Source: Paenibacillus lycopersici (GTDB taxonomy: Bacteria; Bacillota; Bacilli; Paenibacillales; Paenibacillaceae). Taken from it: DNA of 64,000 nt. Below, in pieces: positions 25,451 to 35,854 of the stretch. The stretch spans positions 602,001-666,000 of the forward strand of contig NZ_CP048209.1 of assembly GCF_010119935.1 (NCBI RefSeq), given 5' to 3'. The notes beneath the pieces were generated by a model. That model was not told the DNA's origin. It worked only from the letters and a program-made list of their open reading frames with translations, and made no database searches. Position numbers and translations under genes: made by a program. Every line of letters begins with the position of its first letter. Position 1 is the first letter of the stretch.

Positions 25451-25480
25451 TTGAGCTCACCCCCGGATATATGCTATAAA
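25451..25480 (+). promoter_or_regulatory. Promoter of htpG
   Basis: TTGAGC (25451-25456), an 18-bp spacer and TATAAA (25475-25480). The predicted transcription start falls just before or inside the CIRCE operator, the usual arrangement for HrcA repression. Confidence 0.65.
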
Positions 25481-25491
25481 AAGAGTAGCGG

Positions 25492-25518
25492 TTAGCACTC
25501 CAAACGTTAGAGTGCTAA
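25492..25518 (+). promoter_or_regulatory. CIRCE operator (HrcA binding site)
   Basis: A perfect CIRCE element: TTAGCACTC-N9-GAGTGCTAA, located 38 bp before the htpG start. HrcA normally represses dnaK and groESL operons through this site. Confidence 0.95.
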
Positions 25519-25555
25519 CAATATTCGTTCCATACCGGGGAGGGCATTCCGTAAC

Positions 25556-27448
<1,893 letters not shown>

Positions 27449-27470
27449 CAATCGCATAAGCTGATGGAAT

Positions 27471-27506
27471 AAGCCGGGCTTTCCTGACAGGGGAGCCCGG
27501 CTTTCT
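27471..27506 (+). terminator. Terminator of htpG
   Basis: AAGCCGGGCT (27471-27480) and AGCCCGGCTT (27494-27503) form a perfect 10-bp stem followed by a short T-rich tail. Confidence 0.8.
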
Positions 27507-27652
27507 ATTTGCGCCTGATCGGTGTTCGTTCCTGATTACAGCAAGATGTGGAAAGTCGAGCGAAACCCCGTTATGTTATTTTATTTGCAGTAAAGCAATG
27601 ATCAAATACGAGCAAAGAAAGGGGCAGACGGCATGACAAGCGATCCGCGATC

Positions 27653-28522
27653 TTACAAATCGGAATCGGCAGGGAGTTTTTTGATCGGCGCATAGATATG
27701 GTAGGCCGAATCCAGATGGCGGACGTCATCAAACGCTTGAATGAGTTCAATATCGGTCTCTGCTGTTTCCTGCTTGGAAATTTTCAGAAATCTGGCATAG
27801 TCGCTTTCCAGCACATCCCCAATGTCGAGTAACTCGCCGCAATAGTTGAACCTTGCGCAAAAAATTCGCGGCACATCCACCGTGAAATAATAAGGTTTAT
27901 CAATTTCAATGCCGCTTGGGATCCCAAACAGCACCTTAAACCGAGTTGAGTCGGGCTGGCAGTTTGAATAAATGACGTAACAGGGACCATGTATGGTTTC
28001 ATCAATATGACTCAACAGCATTTCCGAATGCGCGCGAATCTTCGCCTTGTAATCCTCATCGGCTAAATTCACTTCAAAAGCGATCCCGCTGATTCGGGTC
28101 TCCTTGAACTCGGTCAGGGTGAAGTCCGTGACGATATCGCCGTTAAGGTTTTTGATAGGCCTCTTCACCACTGAAGGTACGGGAACGGGGGAGATGGTTG
28201 TAAGTCCCGTTCTTAAAGAACTTGGAGCTACGCCGTATTGTCGTTTGAAAGCGCGGGTGAAGGAGGCTTGCGTTCCGAAGTTGAGCCGATAAGCAATATC
28301 GGTTAGAGAGCTGTTTTTGTTCTGAATAAAGGTTAAAGATGCATTCAATCTTCTGGATAGAATGTATTGGTTTAACGAACAGTTCATCATAGCGGAGAAC
28401 AGCCGATGAAAATAGAATTTAGACATGTTGAAGGCATTGGCAACGGATTCCAGGGTTAAGGTCTGTTGTAAATGGCCCTCGATGTGGAGCAAAGCGCGTT
28501 CGATGACTTCGTTATGGTCCAT
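27653..28522 (-). CDS. AraC-family regulator with GyrI-like effector-binding domain
   Basis: 289 residues. Here the DNA-binding part is N-terminal (residues 1-105): VANAFNMSKFYFHRLFSAM for the first helix-turn-helix and LTDIAYRLNFGTQASFTRAF for the second, followed by QYGVAPSSLR. Residues about 130-285 are an AraC effector-binding (GyrI/SOUL-like) domain, a layout shared with Rob and YdeE-type regulators that sense hydrophobic compounds. The divergent DUF4386 gene starts 85 bp away and is the likely target. Base composition here is lower in GC than in the flanking polysaccharide and chaperone genes. Confidence 0.88.
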   Translation of the reverse strand: MDHNEVIERALLHIEGHLQQTLTLESVANAFNMSKFYFHRLFSAMMNCSLNQYILSRRLNASLTFIQNKNSSLTDIAYRLNFGTQASFTRAFKRQYGVAPSSLRTGLTTISPVPVPSVVKRPIKNLNGDIVTDFTLTEFKETRISGIAFEVNLADEDYKAKIRAHSEMLLSHIDETIHGPCYVIYSNCQPDSTRFKVLFGIPSGIEIDKPYYFTVDVPRIFCARFNYCGELLDIGDVLESDYARFLKISKQETAETDIELIQAFDDVRHLDSAYHIYAPIKKLPADSDL

Positions 28523-28606
28523 AATGACTCCTTATAGCAAGTTTGGCAGGCAAGTATGCCTTACGTCCGTCAGCAAATAAATGTATTGTCTTAGGAGGCA
28601 AAAAAG

Positions 28607-29329
28607 ATGACCCGAGATCGAAGAAATGCAAGGATATTGGGGATTTTCTATATCCTTGCTGCAGTGACGTCAATCATAGCGGTTGTTTTGTACGGGCCGG
28701 TTTTGTCAGAACAATGGCAGCTGGCCGTGGCGAATGGTTCGGAAACGGAGGTCTTAATCGGTGTATGCAATGACCTCTTCCTTATAGCAACGGCTGTCGG
28801 TACGGCAGTCATGCTGTTTCCCTACGTTCGGCATTGGAACGAGCATCTTGCGCTAGGGTATCTTTGTTTTCGGTTTATGGAAGCCGTTTTTATCGCGATC
28901 GGTCTCGTAAGTATATTGGGTTTGTTACAACTTAGTTCATATTATGATACAACTGGCTTGGCAAGTAAAACCAATATCGAACCCATAGGGCTGTTGATGC
29001 AGTCGATTTATCGCTGGACGGCGATGTTGGGTCCGAATATCATGTTGGGCATCAATACTGGTCTGTATAGTTATTTGCTTTATCGAACAGGCCTTGTGCC
29101 TAAACCGTTAGCGATTTTCGGAATGATTACGGCCGTTATGGTACTTGCAGCCGGCGTGCTGCAAATGTTCGGGCTCATCGGACCCTATTCGGCGGTAAAA
29201 GGGTTGATGGCGCTTCCTGTGGGCGTTTACGAGATGAGCTTGGCAGCCTGGTTCATTGTGAAGGGATTCCATGGGGAGAACCTTGCTAAATGGAGAGCCA
29301 AAACAGCTTCCACGTCTTTAGTGAAATAA
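28607..29329 (+). CDS. DUF4386 integral membrane protein
   Basis: 240 residues, ATG 28607 preceded by AGGAGG. It has six to seven hydrophobic helices. The pattern ILGIFYILAAVTSI at the start, then a charged RHWNEHLALGYLCFRFMEA, then RWTAMLGPNIMLGINTGLYSYLLYRT (split over two helices) and PKPLAIFGMITAV, is that of DUF4386 proteins. Function is unknown. Genes of this family often neighbour a one-component regulator, as here with the divergent AraC protein. Confidence 0.85.
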   Translation: MTRDRRNARILGIFYILAAVTSIIAVVLYGPVLSEQWQLAVANGSETEVLIGVCNDLFLIATAVGTAVMLFPYVRHWNEHLALGYLCFRFMEAVFIAIGLVSILGLLQLSSYYDTTGLASKTNIEPIGLLMQSIYRWTAMLGPNIMLGINTGLYSYLLYRTGLVPKPLAIFGMITAVMVLAAGVLQMFGLIGPYSAVKGLMALPVGVYEMSLAAWFIVKGFHGENLAKWRAKTASTSLVK

Positions 29330-29351
29330 TCCATCGTTCGCTTTCAACACG

Positions 29352-29783
29352 TTACATGTCTTTATAGTACTTGATCCGGTAATACGTGCAGTAGCCAATA
29401 ATAAACAAATAGGCAATCACCAAGAGCAATACAATCGTTAAATCGATATCCATCAAGGCAATGGTTATATTCAAGGCTCCAAACACGAAAATCATCAAGT
29501 CGAAGGCTTTCGCTTTTGCCCGGTTTGCGTTTGCCAAATTACGCTCATCCTTCTGGGCAATCTCCAGCTGCTCTGCAACGGCGGGATTATTCTTCATGGC
29601 AAGCCGGACGATCGTTTCTCCCATGCCGTGACCGAAAATACAGCAGCCAAGCCCAACGCATATATACAGCAGCACGCGCAGTAGATCTTGCGGGTCTTCG
29701 ATGGTCTTGATGAAGAACACGCCGCTTGCCAGCAGCCCTGCGCCTATAACGGTGAACAAATAAGACGAAATCGTTTTCTTCAT
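29352..29783 (-). CDS. Membrane protein co-transcribed with an XRE regulator
   Basis: 143 residues with four predicted membrane helices: about 8-27, 35-55, then a polar NANRAKAKAFD segment, then 92-110 and 112-132. The start overlaps the stop of the upstream regulator by 4 bp (29780-29783), so the two are translationally coupled. This small four-helix protein paired with a short XRE regulator is common in Bacillota (DUF2178-like or related families); I cannot name the family with certainty and no function is known. Confidence 0.7.
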   Translation of the reverse strand: MKKTISSYLFTVIGAGLLASGVFFIKTIEDPQDLLRVLLYICVGLGCCIFGHGMGETIVRLAMKNNPAVAEQLEIAQKDERNLANANRAKAKAFDLMIFVFGALNITIALMDIDLTIVLLLVIAYLFIIGYCTYYRIKYYKDM

Positions 29784-29992
29784 ACCTGATCCTCCTCGTA
29801 AATAAAGATTTCTTCGATACTCATATTGAAATAGCGGGCAATCTTGAACGCTAAAAGGATCGAGGGGTTATACCGTCCGTTTTCCAGCGAGCCGATCGTT
29901 TGCCTGGTCACGCCAAGAGCCTTGGCTAATTCCTCTTGCTTGATTTTGCGCTGCGTGCGGATTGCTTCTAAACGGTTGTTCAATGCGTTCAC
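29780..29992 (-). CDS. Short XRE-family transcriptional regulator
   Basis: 70 residues from a GTG at 29992. It is almost only a Cro/C1-type helix-turn-helix: RLEAIRTQRKIKQEELAKAL, GVTRQTIGSLENGRYNPS, then the typical MSIEEIFIYEE ending of the YgzD-type family. These regulate their own operon; here the second gene is the membrane protein. The ribosome site is weak. Confidence 0.88.
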   Translation of the reverse strand: MNALNNRLEAIRTQRKIKQEELAKALGVTRQTIGSLENGRYNPSILLAFKIARYFNMSIEEIFIYEEDQV

Positions 29993-30193
29993 CGCCTTGA
30001 TGGAAAGTTGACTTTACATGGAAAATATATCGTGCGGCGCATCGAATGTCAAGCGTGCTTTCCATTTTGATGAAGCTTTACCTTGCCGTTATAGGCAGCG
30101 CAGAGAGCCGAACCGCAAGGGACGGCAAGTTTTTGCAGGGGGCGGGCATAATAGGCTTACTGCTTACGATTGGAAGGAGCCGGTGATACGGAG

Positions 30194-30706
30194 ATGGAGC
30201 ATCCCGCTGTAATTCTGCCTGAAGAACAGGCCCCCGAAGGTGCAGAGCATTGCGAGCTTTGCGAATTAGCGAAGCAGCGGACTCGCGTCATCTGGGGGGA
30301 AGGAAACCCGAGAGCCTCGCTGATGATGATGCTGGATAATCCCGGAGCCCGGGAGGATCGGGAAGGGAATTCGTTCGTTTTGCTGAAATGCCGGCCGATA
30401 CGCGCGTACAATAAGCCGGGGGCTAGAGCGGCGTGTCTTCCTCATCTACAGCTGCAGCTCTCACAGAAGCGTACACTGCTATTGTTTGGATTCGGCAATG
30501 TCGTAGCGGAAGCGGTATTCCCGGATAAGGAGGGTGCTAGCGTCAAGGCATTGCGAGGCAGCTGGCATGCGTTTCAGGGTATACCGATCGGCTTCGCCTA
30601 CCACCCGCTTGCAGTACGAAGGCGACCTAATTTACGAGGGATCTTCATTGAAGATTTGAATGCCTTGAAGGAGAAGTGGAAGGAGATTCAACAGGTTAAG
30701 CATTAG
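30194..30706 (+). CDS. Uracil-DNA glycosylase family protein with an apparent internal deletion
   Basis: 170 residues from ATG 30194 (start uncertain). The N-terminal part matches family-4-type UDGs: CELCELAKQRTRVIWGEGNP with the first two Fe-S Cys, then LMMMLDNPGAREDREGNSFV, the active-site region. Directly after FV comes LLKCRPIRAYNKP with the third Cys and RAACLPHLQ with the fourth. In the family about 25-30 residues (a helix and a strand) lie between FV and the KCRP motif, so these are missing here without breaking the frame. The C-terminus SYHP-like motif is kept as AYHPLAVRRRPNL. All Fe-S ligands remain, but the core fold is probably damaged, so it may be inactive. Confidence 0.6.
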   Translation: MEHPAVILPEEQAPEGAEHCELCELAKQRTRVIWGEGNPRASLMMMLDNPGAREDREGNSFVLLKCRPIRAYNKPGARAACLPHLQLQLSQKRTLLLFGFGNVVAEAVFPDKEGASVKALRGSWHAFQGIPIGFAYHPLAVRRRPNLRGIFIEDLNALKEKWKEIQQVKH

Positions 30707-30750
30707 AGAGACGCCTAGATTCTTTCAATTCGAGCGCTTGCCGTTTCTCC

Positions 30751-30770
30751 GGCCCCTCGGAAGAGGGGCC
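30751..30770. terminator. Small perfect hairpin between convergent genes
   Basis: GGCCCCTC (30751-30758), loop GGAA, GAGGGGCC (30763-30770). No T-tract, so the role as terminator is uncertain. Confidence 0.35.
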
Positions 30771-30815
30771 ATAGCAGGTCATCGCCAAACTTCTGTAAAC
30801 CTAGCCGATCCGGTA

Positions 30816-31274
30816 TTATTGTGCTGCCTCGCCAACGGCCGACAGAACTTTGCCAACGAAGGCCGGGGTTCCCCAGATGATATACCGGCCTTTTTTCTCT
30901 TTGTCGTCGAAGAAGTATTGGAACTTCGCTTTCCCTCTGGACGGGTCGGGCTGATTCATATGCCACATGATGACCTCGGAGATTTTGACCGCTTCCGGGG
31001 TGTCAACGTAGCAGTCAAGCACCGTGCACACTTGAAGCTTACCTTCAACTTCGCTGTCTTTGCCTTCGATGAAAGCTTGGATGTCGTCCATAGCGTCCGA
31101 CTTTAACGCTTCGAGTTTGCTGCCGACAAACATTTCCGCATCCTCCATTCTTATTCTCCACTCGCCGCCGACCTTGGTTGCCTTCAGTTGGTTCTCTCGG
31201 ATATATCTTCTGATCGTTCTAGGGTGCATTTCGAGCATCTGAGCTAATTGATCGACTGTCAGTAAATCAGCCAT
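30816..31274 (-). CDS. Excisionase-type (HTH_17) DNA-binding protein
   Basis: 152 residues, ATG at 31274 with GGAGGG upstream. Residues 1-50 are a MerR/excisionase-like helix-turn-helix: LLTVDQLAQMLEMHPRTIRR, then ENQLKATKVGGEWRI. The remainder (about 55-152) is an unassigned alpha/beta domain (VCTVLDCYVDTPEAVKISEV) that ends in a two-stranded segment. Many Paenibacillus proteins combine this HTH with such a tail; ligand and targets are unknown. The gene is not next to an integrase. Confidence 0.75.
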   Translation of the reverse strand: MADLLTVDQLAQMLEMHPRTIRRYIRENQLKATKVGGEWRIRMEDAEMFVGSKLEALKSDAMDDIQAFIEGKDSEVEGKLQVCTVLDCYVDTPEAVKISEVIMWHMNQPDPSRGKAKFQYFFDDKEKKGRYIIWGTPAFVGKVLSAVGEAAQ

Positions 31275-31502
31275 GTTGCTAATCCCTCCAATGTCCGTTT
31301 AGTTACATATTATTACTTATTGTCCTATTTGTGAATACCAAAATGTAATTAATGGGAAATTTATTTGCGAATAGGCGACCATTCAAACCGCTGTGAAAAG
31401 ATGGTATCTTGGATACAGATAATGGTGAAAGCGAGTGGTGTTTGATGGGCGTAAAATCGTGCAGAGAAAGGGTGACGGATAAACAATAGAGGAGGTAAGC
31501 CT

Positions 31503-32180
31503 TTGTACGACCACTTAGAGCTCATGAGCATGCAAGCAGCGGTTCTCTATAACCATGATCATGCCGGGCGGATCACGACGATTAATGAGCCGGCGAACGG
31601 GCCTGCTCCCCGATTCTTTTGGGGACAGACCGCCGCTGGCCGTATTGTACGATTCCGGAGCGATATGCCCGAGCGCTTAGTCCGTGACATTCTGCAAGGC
31701 ATGGAGCGGGGCGATTCAACGGAGCGGCTTGCCACTGTGATACGCATGCTGGACAAGGACAGAGAAGTGAGAGGCGTATGGATGGGCCCGGCTTATGCCG
31801 TTCATGAAACCGATAAGGCGTACATGGGCGCCGTCTTGGTTACGGAAGACAATCAATACTGCTTGGAACCAGGGTTCCCTGCGCTATTATCGGAGCTGGC
31901 GTTTCGAGGGCCTTGTTACATGATGACGGAGAACAACATGGCTGTGTCGGTCTGTTTCAGTGCGAGAAGCAGCGATAAGGCTGCGGAGGCCGGAGTCGAG
32001 ACGCTGGAAGCGTATCGCGGCAAAGGATACGCGATGCACGTAACCTCCTCATGGGCCCAAGCGATACGACAGTCCGGAAGGATCCCCTTGTACAGCACAT
32101 CATGGGATAATTATTCATCGCTTTCCATTGCCAGACGCCTTCGTCTTCACCTTTATGGGACGGATATTTCAATCCGTTAA
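31503..32180 (+). CDS. GNAT-like acetyltransferase, two-domain
   Basis: 225 residues from TTG 31503, chosen because GGAGG (31491-31495) is 7 bases upstream. The C-terminal half has the acetyl-CoA loop in AEAGVETLEAYRGKGYAMHV and the last strand ALL-type SIARRLRLHLYG, typical of the GNAT branch with an N-terminal extension (FR47-like). The N-terminal 110 residues (FFWGQTAAGRIVRFRSDMP) belong to the same family as seen in Paenibacillus. The substrate is unknown. Confidence 0.75.
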   Translation: MYDHLELMSMQAAVLYNHDHAGRITTINEPANGPAPRFFWGQTAAGRIVRFRSDMPERLVRDILQGMERGDSTERLATVIRMLDKDREVRGVWMGPAYAVHETDKAYMGAVLVTEDNQYCLEPGFPALLSELAFRGPCYMMTENNMAVSVCFSARSSDKAAEAGVETLEAYRGKGYAMHVTSSWAQAIRQSGRIPLYSTSWDNYSSLSIARRLRLHLYGTDISIR

Positions 32181-32198
32181 CATTCACATCCAACATAG

Positions 32199-32223
32199 AG
32201 GGGCCGTCCCATAAGTCATCGTT
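32199..32223 (-). repeat. 25-bp motif shared with the flank of repeat copy A
   Basis: The reverse complement matches 24665-24689 at 23 of 25 bases and contains the palindromic core GGGACGGYCCC. In copy A this motif lies 5 bp from the 207-bp element; here about 150 bp of unrelated sequence (32224-32373) separates them. No gene is seen in 32181-32738 apart from these repeats. Confidence 0.6.
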
Positions 32224-32373
32224 GGATGGCCGTGGGAAGCCCCTTCGTAAGGATGGAGGTTCTTCACCCTATCCGCAGGCGGCTGAAAAGGCGTTCGGGT
32301 CGAGGCCCGCGGCTGACAACGTTACCGCTCGGGCAGCATGCATCGTCAGACGCGTACCTCCTCCACGAACGGG

Positions 32374-32580
32374 CATAGGCAGACGGACAGAGGATCCGCT
32401 ATTTGATCGAAATCAGCGTTTTGGAGGCAGCGATCGGACATAGGATGCGTTATTGGCTTCGGGATGCAGTAAAAATACGGCTTTCGGCAGAAATAGCGGA
32501 TCTCCTGTCCGGCAGCGAGCGAAACATCGATGAATACGAGCAAATAAAGGATCGCATGTCCGTTTCCCAAGCCCTGCCAA
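32374..32580 (-). repeat. 207-bp palindromic repeat, copy B
   Basis: Inverted relative to copy A at 24454-24660 and the same length, with 22 mismatches by my count. The module GGACAGAGGATCCGCTATTT is seen at 32385-32404, with inverted partners AAATAGCGGATCTCCTGTCC at about 32491-32510 and AAATAAAGGATCGCATGTCC at 32542-32561. It lies downstream of a GNAT-like gene and of the convergent HIT gene. Confidence 0.85.
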
Positions 32581-32738
32581 GGAATCTGTCCTAAAACATT
32601 CCAAAGCATCAACTGGTTCGTGTCGTCAATGCGGTGGTGGGCCGCTTGAACGACAGATTTTGGCATCCAATCGGGTGCCGTTTATGTTTTCTTTTGTCAT
32701 TCGATGTATGTGATACAAACCAATGAAAGAATGGTAAA

Positions 32739-33155
32739 TTAAAGCGTCCCAAGCCCCGCAGCCAGCTTCGCCCTCGTCTCCGCAAGCCGCCGCTCCGCGC
32801 CGTGCGGATGGAGCGGTTCGCTCCACGCGAACCCGTCCCCTTCGTATCGGGGAATGAGGTGCATGTGGTAATGGCCGAGGTCGTTGAAGCGGCCGCCGTT
32901 CTGGCAGATCGTGATGCCGTCCGGCCGGAAGGTCCGCTTGAGCAAGGCGGACAGCTTCTTGGCGGCATCCATAATGGCGTACGCAGTCTCGGCGTCGGTG
33001 TCCTCGACATCGAGCACATGCCCTTTGGGCAGGATGAGCAAATGTCCTTCATTGAACGGGGCGATATCGAGTACGCAGGTTAGCAGCTCGTTCTCATAAA
33101 CAACGTTGACGCCCGGTTCAAGGCCGTTCGCAATGCGGCATCCGAGACAATTCAT
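32739..33155 (-). CDS. HIT family protein
   Basis: 138 residues. The histidine triad is GHYHMHLIPRY near residue 100, preceded by DGITICQNGG and the LPKGHVLDVEDTD segment. There is an N-terminal CLGCRIANG; a Cys pair and later His can bind zinc in this branch. HIT proteins hydrolyse nucleoside phosphoramidates or Ap4A-type dinucleotides through a nucleotidylated His. AAGGAGG lies before the ATG at 33155. Single gene. Confidence 0.93.
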   Translation of the reverse strand: MNCLGCRIANGLEPGVNVVYENELLTCVLDIAPFNEGHLLILPKGHVLDVEDTDAETAYAIMDAAKKLSALLKRTFRPDGITICQNGGRFNDLGHYHMHLIPRYEGDGFAWSEPLHPHGAERRLAETRAKLAAGLGTL

Positions 33156-33427
33156 GCGGTCATCCTCCTTATGGAATTACGAGATTGCGGATCGGCCGAC
33201 AGCCGTCGCATAACCCAAGTTTACTTGCAAGACGCTCATTCGGCAAAGGATGGATATCGGCTGTTTTTTTCGTAGGTACAATATATGTCCATCCTATTCG
33301 TTATGCTTGTTTTATAGGGATGGCAAGCAAGCGGCGAGCGGTGGCGACTCTCCGATTTTGTAATAATATTAAGAATTTAACAACATAAATGGTATAATGT
33401 GCCTATATCCGAAGTAGGAGTGCTCAG

Positions 33428-34384
33428 GTGAGAAACGATGATAGCAAAGCTGCAAGAATCCTATTTGGTTACGACCGTCTCCGCAAAGGGTTCGTCCTGA
33501 ACAAGGAGGATCTCGCGGATGAGTTCAAGGTTACGCAGAAGACGATTCAACGGGATTTGAACGAGATTCGCGCGTATATCGCGGAGCGCTACATAGGCGA
33601 GGCCGTCCGCTATGACACTCGGCAGAAAGGCTACCGGCTTGTCAATAACGGCGGCAAGCCCGTATCGGCCATCGAGGTGTTCGCTTTGGTGAAAATCGTG
33701 CTGGAAAGCCGGGCGTTCAACAAATCCGAAATGGATGCGCTGCTTAATGCGGTGTGCGGCATGGCATCGAAGCCGGAGCGCAAAGCCTTTAACGACTTGA
33801 TCCTGAACGAGAAGTTTCACTACGAGCCCGTCACGCACGGCAAGCCGCTCCTGGAGCTCATCTGGGATATCGGACAATGCATCATGAAGAAGGAAGTCAT
33901 CGAGATCGGCTATACGATCATGAACGGCGAGGAGCGAAGGCGGATCGTCTATCCGCTGGCGGTCGTCTTCTCCGAGTTTTATTTTTATTTGATTGCCAAG
34001 TTTGAGGACAGCGAATACAACGATCCGACGTTCTTCCGAGTTGACCGGATCGACAGCGTCAAGCGGTTGGGGAGAACGCACGCTTACAGGCGTTTTGAAG
34101 ACGGCGAGTTGAAGAAGCGCGTCCAATTCATGTACGGCGGCGAGCTCGTTCGTCTGCGGTTTTTGTTTCGAGGACCTTCGCTTGAGGCGATTCTGGATCG
34201 TTTTCCGACCGCGGTCATCCTGCGGAAGGATGAGCGGGGAACGGTCATCGAAGCCGAGGTATTCGGCAAAGGCTGCCTTATCTGGCTGCTCGGCCAGGGC
34301 AAGCAGGTCGAACTGCTCGGCCCGGAGCCGCTGCGCGAAGAATTTCGCCAAATGATCAGGGCGATGAACGAGATTTATCTGTAG
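33428..34384 (+). CDS. WYL-domain transcriptional regulator
   Basis: 318 residues from GTG 33428 (AGGAG at 33416-33420). An N-terminal winged helix-turn-helix (FVLNKEDLADEFKVTQKTIQRDLNEIR) is followed by a WYL domain (about 150-230: IEIGYTIMNGEERRRIVYPL, FYFYLIAKFED, FFRVDRIDSVKRL) and a WCX C-terminal extension. WYL proteins bind nucleic-acid or nucleotide ligands, and many control defence or DNA-repair loci (BrxR and CapW types). It opens the run of dynamin, HerA and nuclease genes in the same direction; the next start is 83 bp after its stop. A TATAAT at 33393-33398 may be its -10 box. Confidence 0.92.
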   Translation: MRNDDSKAARILFGYDRLRKGFVLNKEDLADEFKVTQKTIQRDLNEIRAYIAERYIGEAVRYDTRQKGYRLVNNGGKPVSAIEVFALVKIVLESRAFNKSEMDALLNAVCGMASKPERKAFNDLILNEKFHYEPVTHGKPLLELIWDIGQCIMKKEVIEIGYTIMNGEERRRIVYPLAVVFSEFYFYLIAKFEDSEYNDPTFFRVDRIDSVKRLGRTHAYRRFEDGELKKRVQFMYGGELVRLRFLFRGPSLEAILDRFPTAVILRKDERGTVIEAEVFGKGCLIWLLGQGKQVELLGPEPLREEFRQMIRAMNEIYL

Positions 34385-34467
34385 GCGAGATCGGCTGCGG
34401 ATCCGAATATACTGGAGCGTCCAGTCCAGCAAAGAATGCCGTTATGGACGCATTGGGGGATAGCATC

Positions 34468-35832
34468 ATGAAGTACGAGAGACTAAGCATAGCCCATTAC
34501 ATCGAGCGGCACCCCGTCGCCAAGGAGAAAGAAGCGTACCGAGCGTCATATTGCCATGTTCTGACCTACATGACGCGGAAATATGCCGCTCAAGATCCCT
34601 ACGCCGGGGAAGTGCTTCGCATGTTCTTGAAGAAATTAGCGCCTGCCGATCCAGATCGGACGGCCGGGCACGACATTTCGAGGAGCGTCAAGAAAGCGGG
34701 CGCGATTCAATTGAAATCCTTCAAGCTTTTTACGTATCGGTATCAGCTCATTCTGGATTGCTGCTTTATTAACGGCATGGCAGATCCGGGGCGGACGACA
34801 TCCATCAAGCGCGAGCTCAGACAGTTATTTCATGCTCGCTATCATAACAAGCTGGAGCTGTTCTTCAGGGCGTTGTATGAAGATCGCGCCTTCACTGCCC
34901 CGGACTTTCTTCATGCTTCGTTCCAAAGCTGGCAGGCCAATAGACAGTTCCTGTCCCGCCAACCGGTCAACCTGCTGGTCACGGGGAATATGAGCGCAGG
35001 CAAATCGACGCTGCTGAATGCGCTTATCGGCAAGAAGATGAACCGGACGCAAAGCGAGGCCTGCACGGCAAGCTTGCATTACATCCATAACAAGCCTTTC
35101 GAGGACGGCTTGCATGCGGTATGGGAAGACGACCTGGATCTGAACGCGGGGCATGACAAGCTGCTGCGCCATCCGGCGGAGATAGCTGGGGGCAAGCGTT
35201 ACGTGGGTACTTATTTCCGCTCACCGCATCTCTCATCCGCGAGACTGTGCGTCATCGATTCTCCCGGCGTGAATTATTCCTTGAACGCGGAGCATAAGGA
35301 GCTGGCGTATACAGCCGTTCGGGAGGAACGCTTCGATAAGCTGATCTACGTCATGAACGCCGAGAATATAGGCTCGACGGACGACCGGAAGTACTTATCG
35401 TTCATTCGGGAGACGGTGCCGGCGAATAGAGTGCTGTTCGTGCTGAACAAGCTCGATCAGTTCAAGCCGAGCGAGGATTCCGTCGCATCTACGATGCATG
35501 CGCTGCGGCAGGATCTAATTGGGATCGGATTTCCCGAGCCCGTCGTCTGTCCCGTCTCCGCCTACGCGGGGTACCTGGCCAAGCAAAGGCTCTATAACGA
35601 GGAGCTGGACGAGGACGAAAGCGAGGAGCTTGCCCTGCTCGTTCGCAAATATAAGCGGCCGGAGTATGACCTGTCCGCCTATTATTCGGCCGATGCGCCG
35701 GCAGCGATGTCCCGGCTCGATCAAGCCGGAAGCGGAGACCGCGGAGAGCACGGCGAGGCGGCCGCGAAGTATGCGACGCTCTTGAGACGCGCGGGCATCT
35801 CGTTGTTGGAGAGACTCATCGGCACCTACTAA
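34468..35832 (+). CDS. Dynamin-like GTPase (454 aa)
   Basis: The start is put at ATG 34468 (GGGGGA 7 bases before); an ATG 24 bases upstream has no site. A helical N-terminus of about 165 residues precedes the GTPase: G1 GNMSAGKST (173-181), G2 Thr in EACTAS, G3 DSPG (264-267), G4 NKLD (327-330) and a G5-like PVSAYAG. G1 with MSAGKST and G3 DSPG are typical of bacterial dynamin-like proteins. It lacks the long C-terminal stalk and membrane paddle of full-length dynamins, so it may work as the partner of the larger GTPase encoded 22 bp downstream. Paired dynamins are known (LeoBC, DynAB) in membrane remodelling and phage defence. Confidence 0.85.
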   Translation: MKYERLSIAHYIERHPVAKEKEAYRASYCHVLTYMTRKYAAQDPYAGEVLRMFLKKLAPADPDRTAGHDISRSVKKAGAIQLKSFKLFTYRYQLILDCCFINGMADPGRTTSIKRELRQLFHARYHNKLELFFRALYEDRAFTAPDFLHASFQSWQANRQFLSRQPVNLLVTGNMSAGKSTLLNALIGKKMNRTQSEACTASLHYIHNKPFEDGLHAVWEDDLDLNAGHDKLLRHPAEIAGGKRYVGTYFRSPHLSSARLCVIDSPGVNYSLNAEHKELAYTAVREERFDKLIYVMNAENIGSTDDRKYLSFIRETVPANRVLFVLNKLDQFKPSEDSVASTMHALRQDLIGIGFPEPVVCPVSAYAGYLAKQRLYNEELDEDESEELALLVRKYKRPEYDLSAYYSADAPAAMSRLDQAGSGDRGEHGEAAAKYATLLRRAGISLLERLIGTY

Positions 35833-35854
35833 ATACATAGGAGTGTTACGGAAT

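Noticed and set aside
27633..27695. Twenty-codon frame starting MTSDPRSYK behind a ribosome-like AAAGGGG site
   Set aside because: It overlaps the AraC gene end; it may be the remnant of a deleted gene's start, but nothing else supports it.
30816..31274. Excisionase-like gene as a sign of a prophage or integrative element
   Set aside because: No integrase, att repeat or phage gene nearby; this HTH type is common in stand-alone regulators.
33185..33388. 67-codon frame between the HIT and WYL genes
   Set aside because: No ribosome site and no recognisable pattern; the region more likely holds the WYL promoter.
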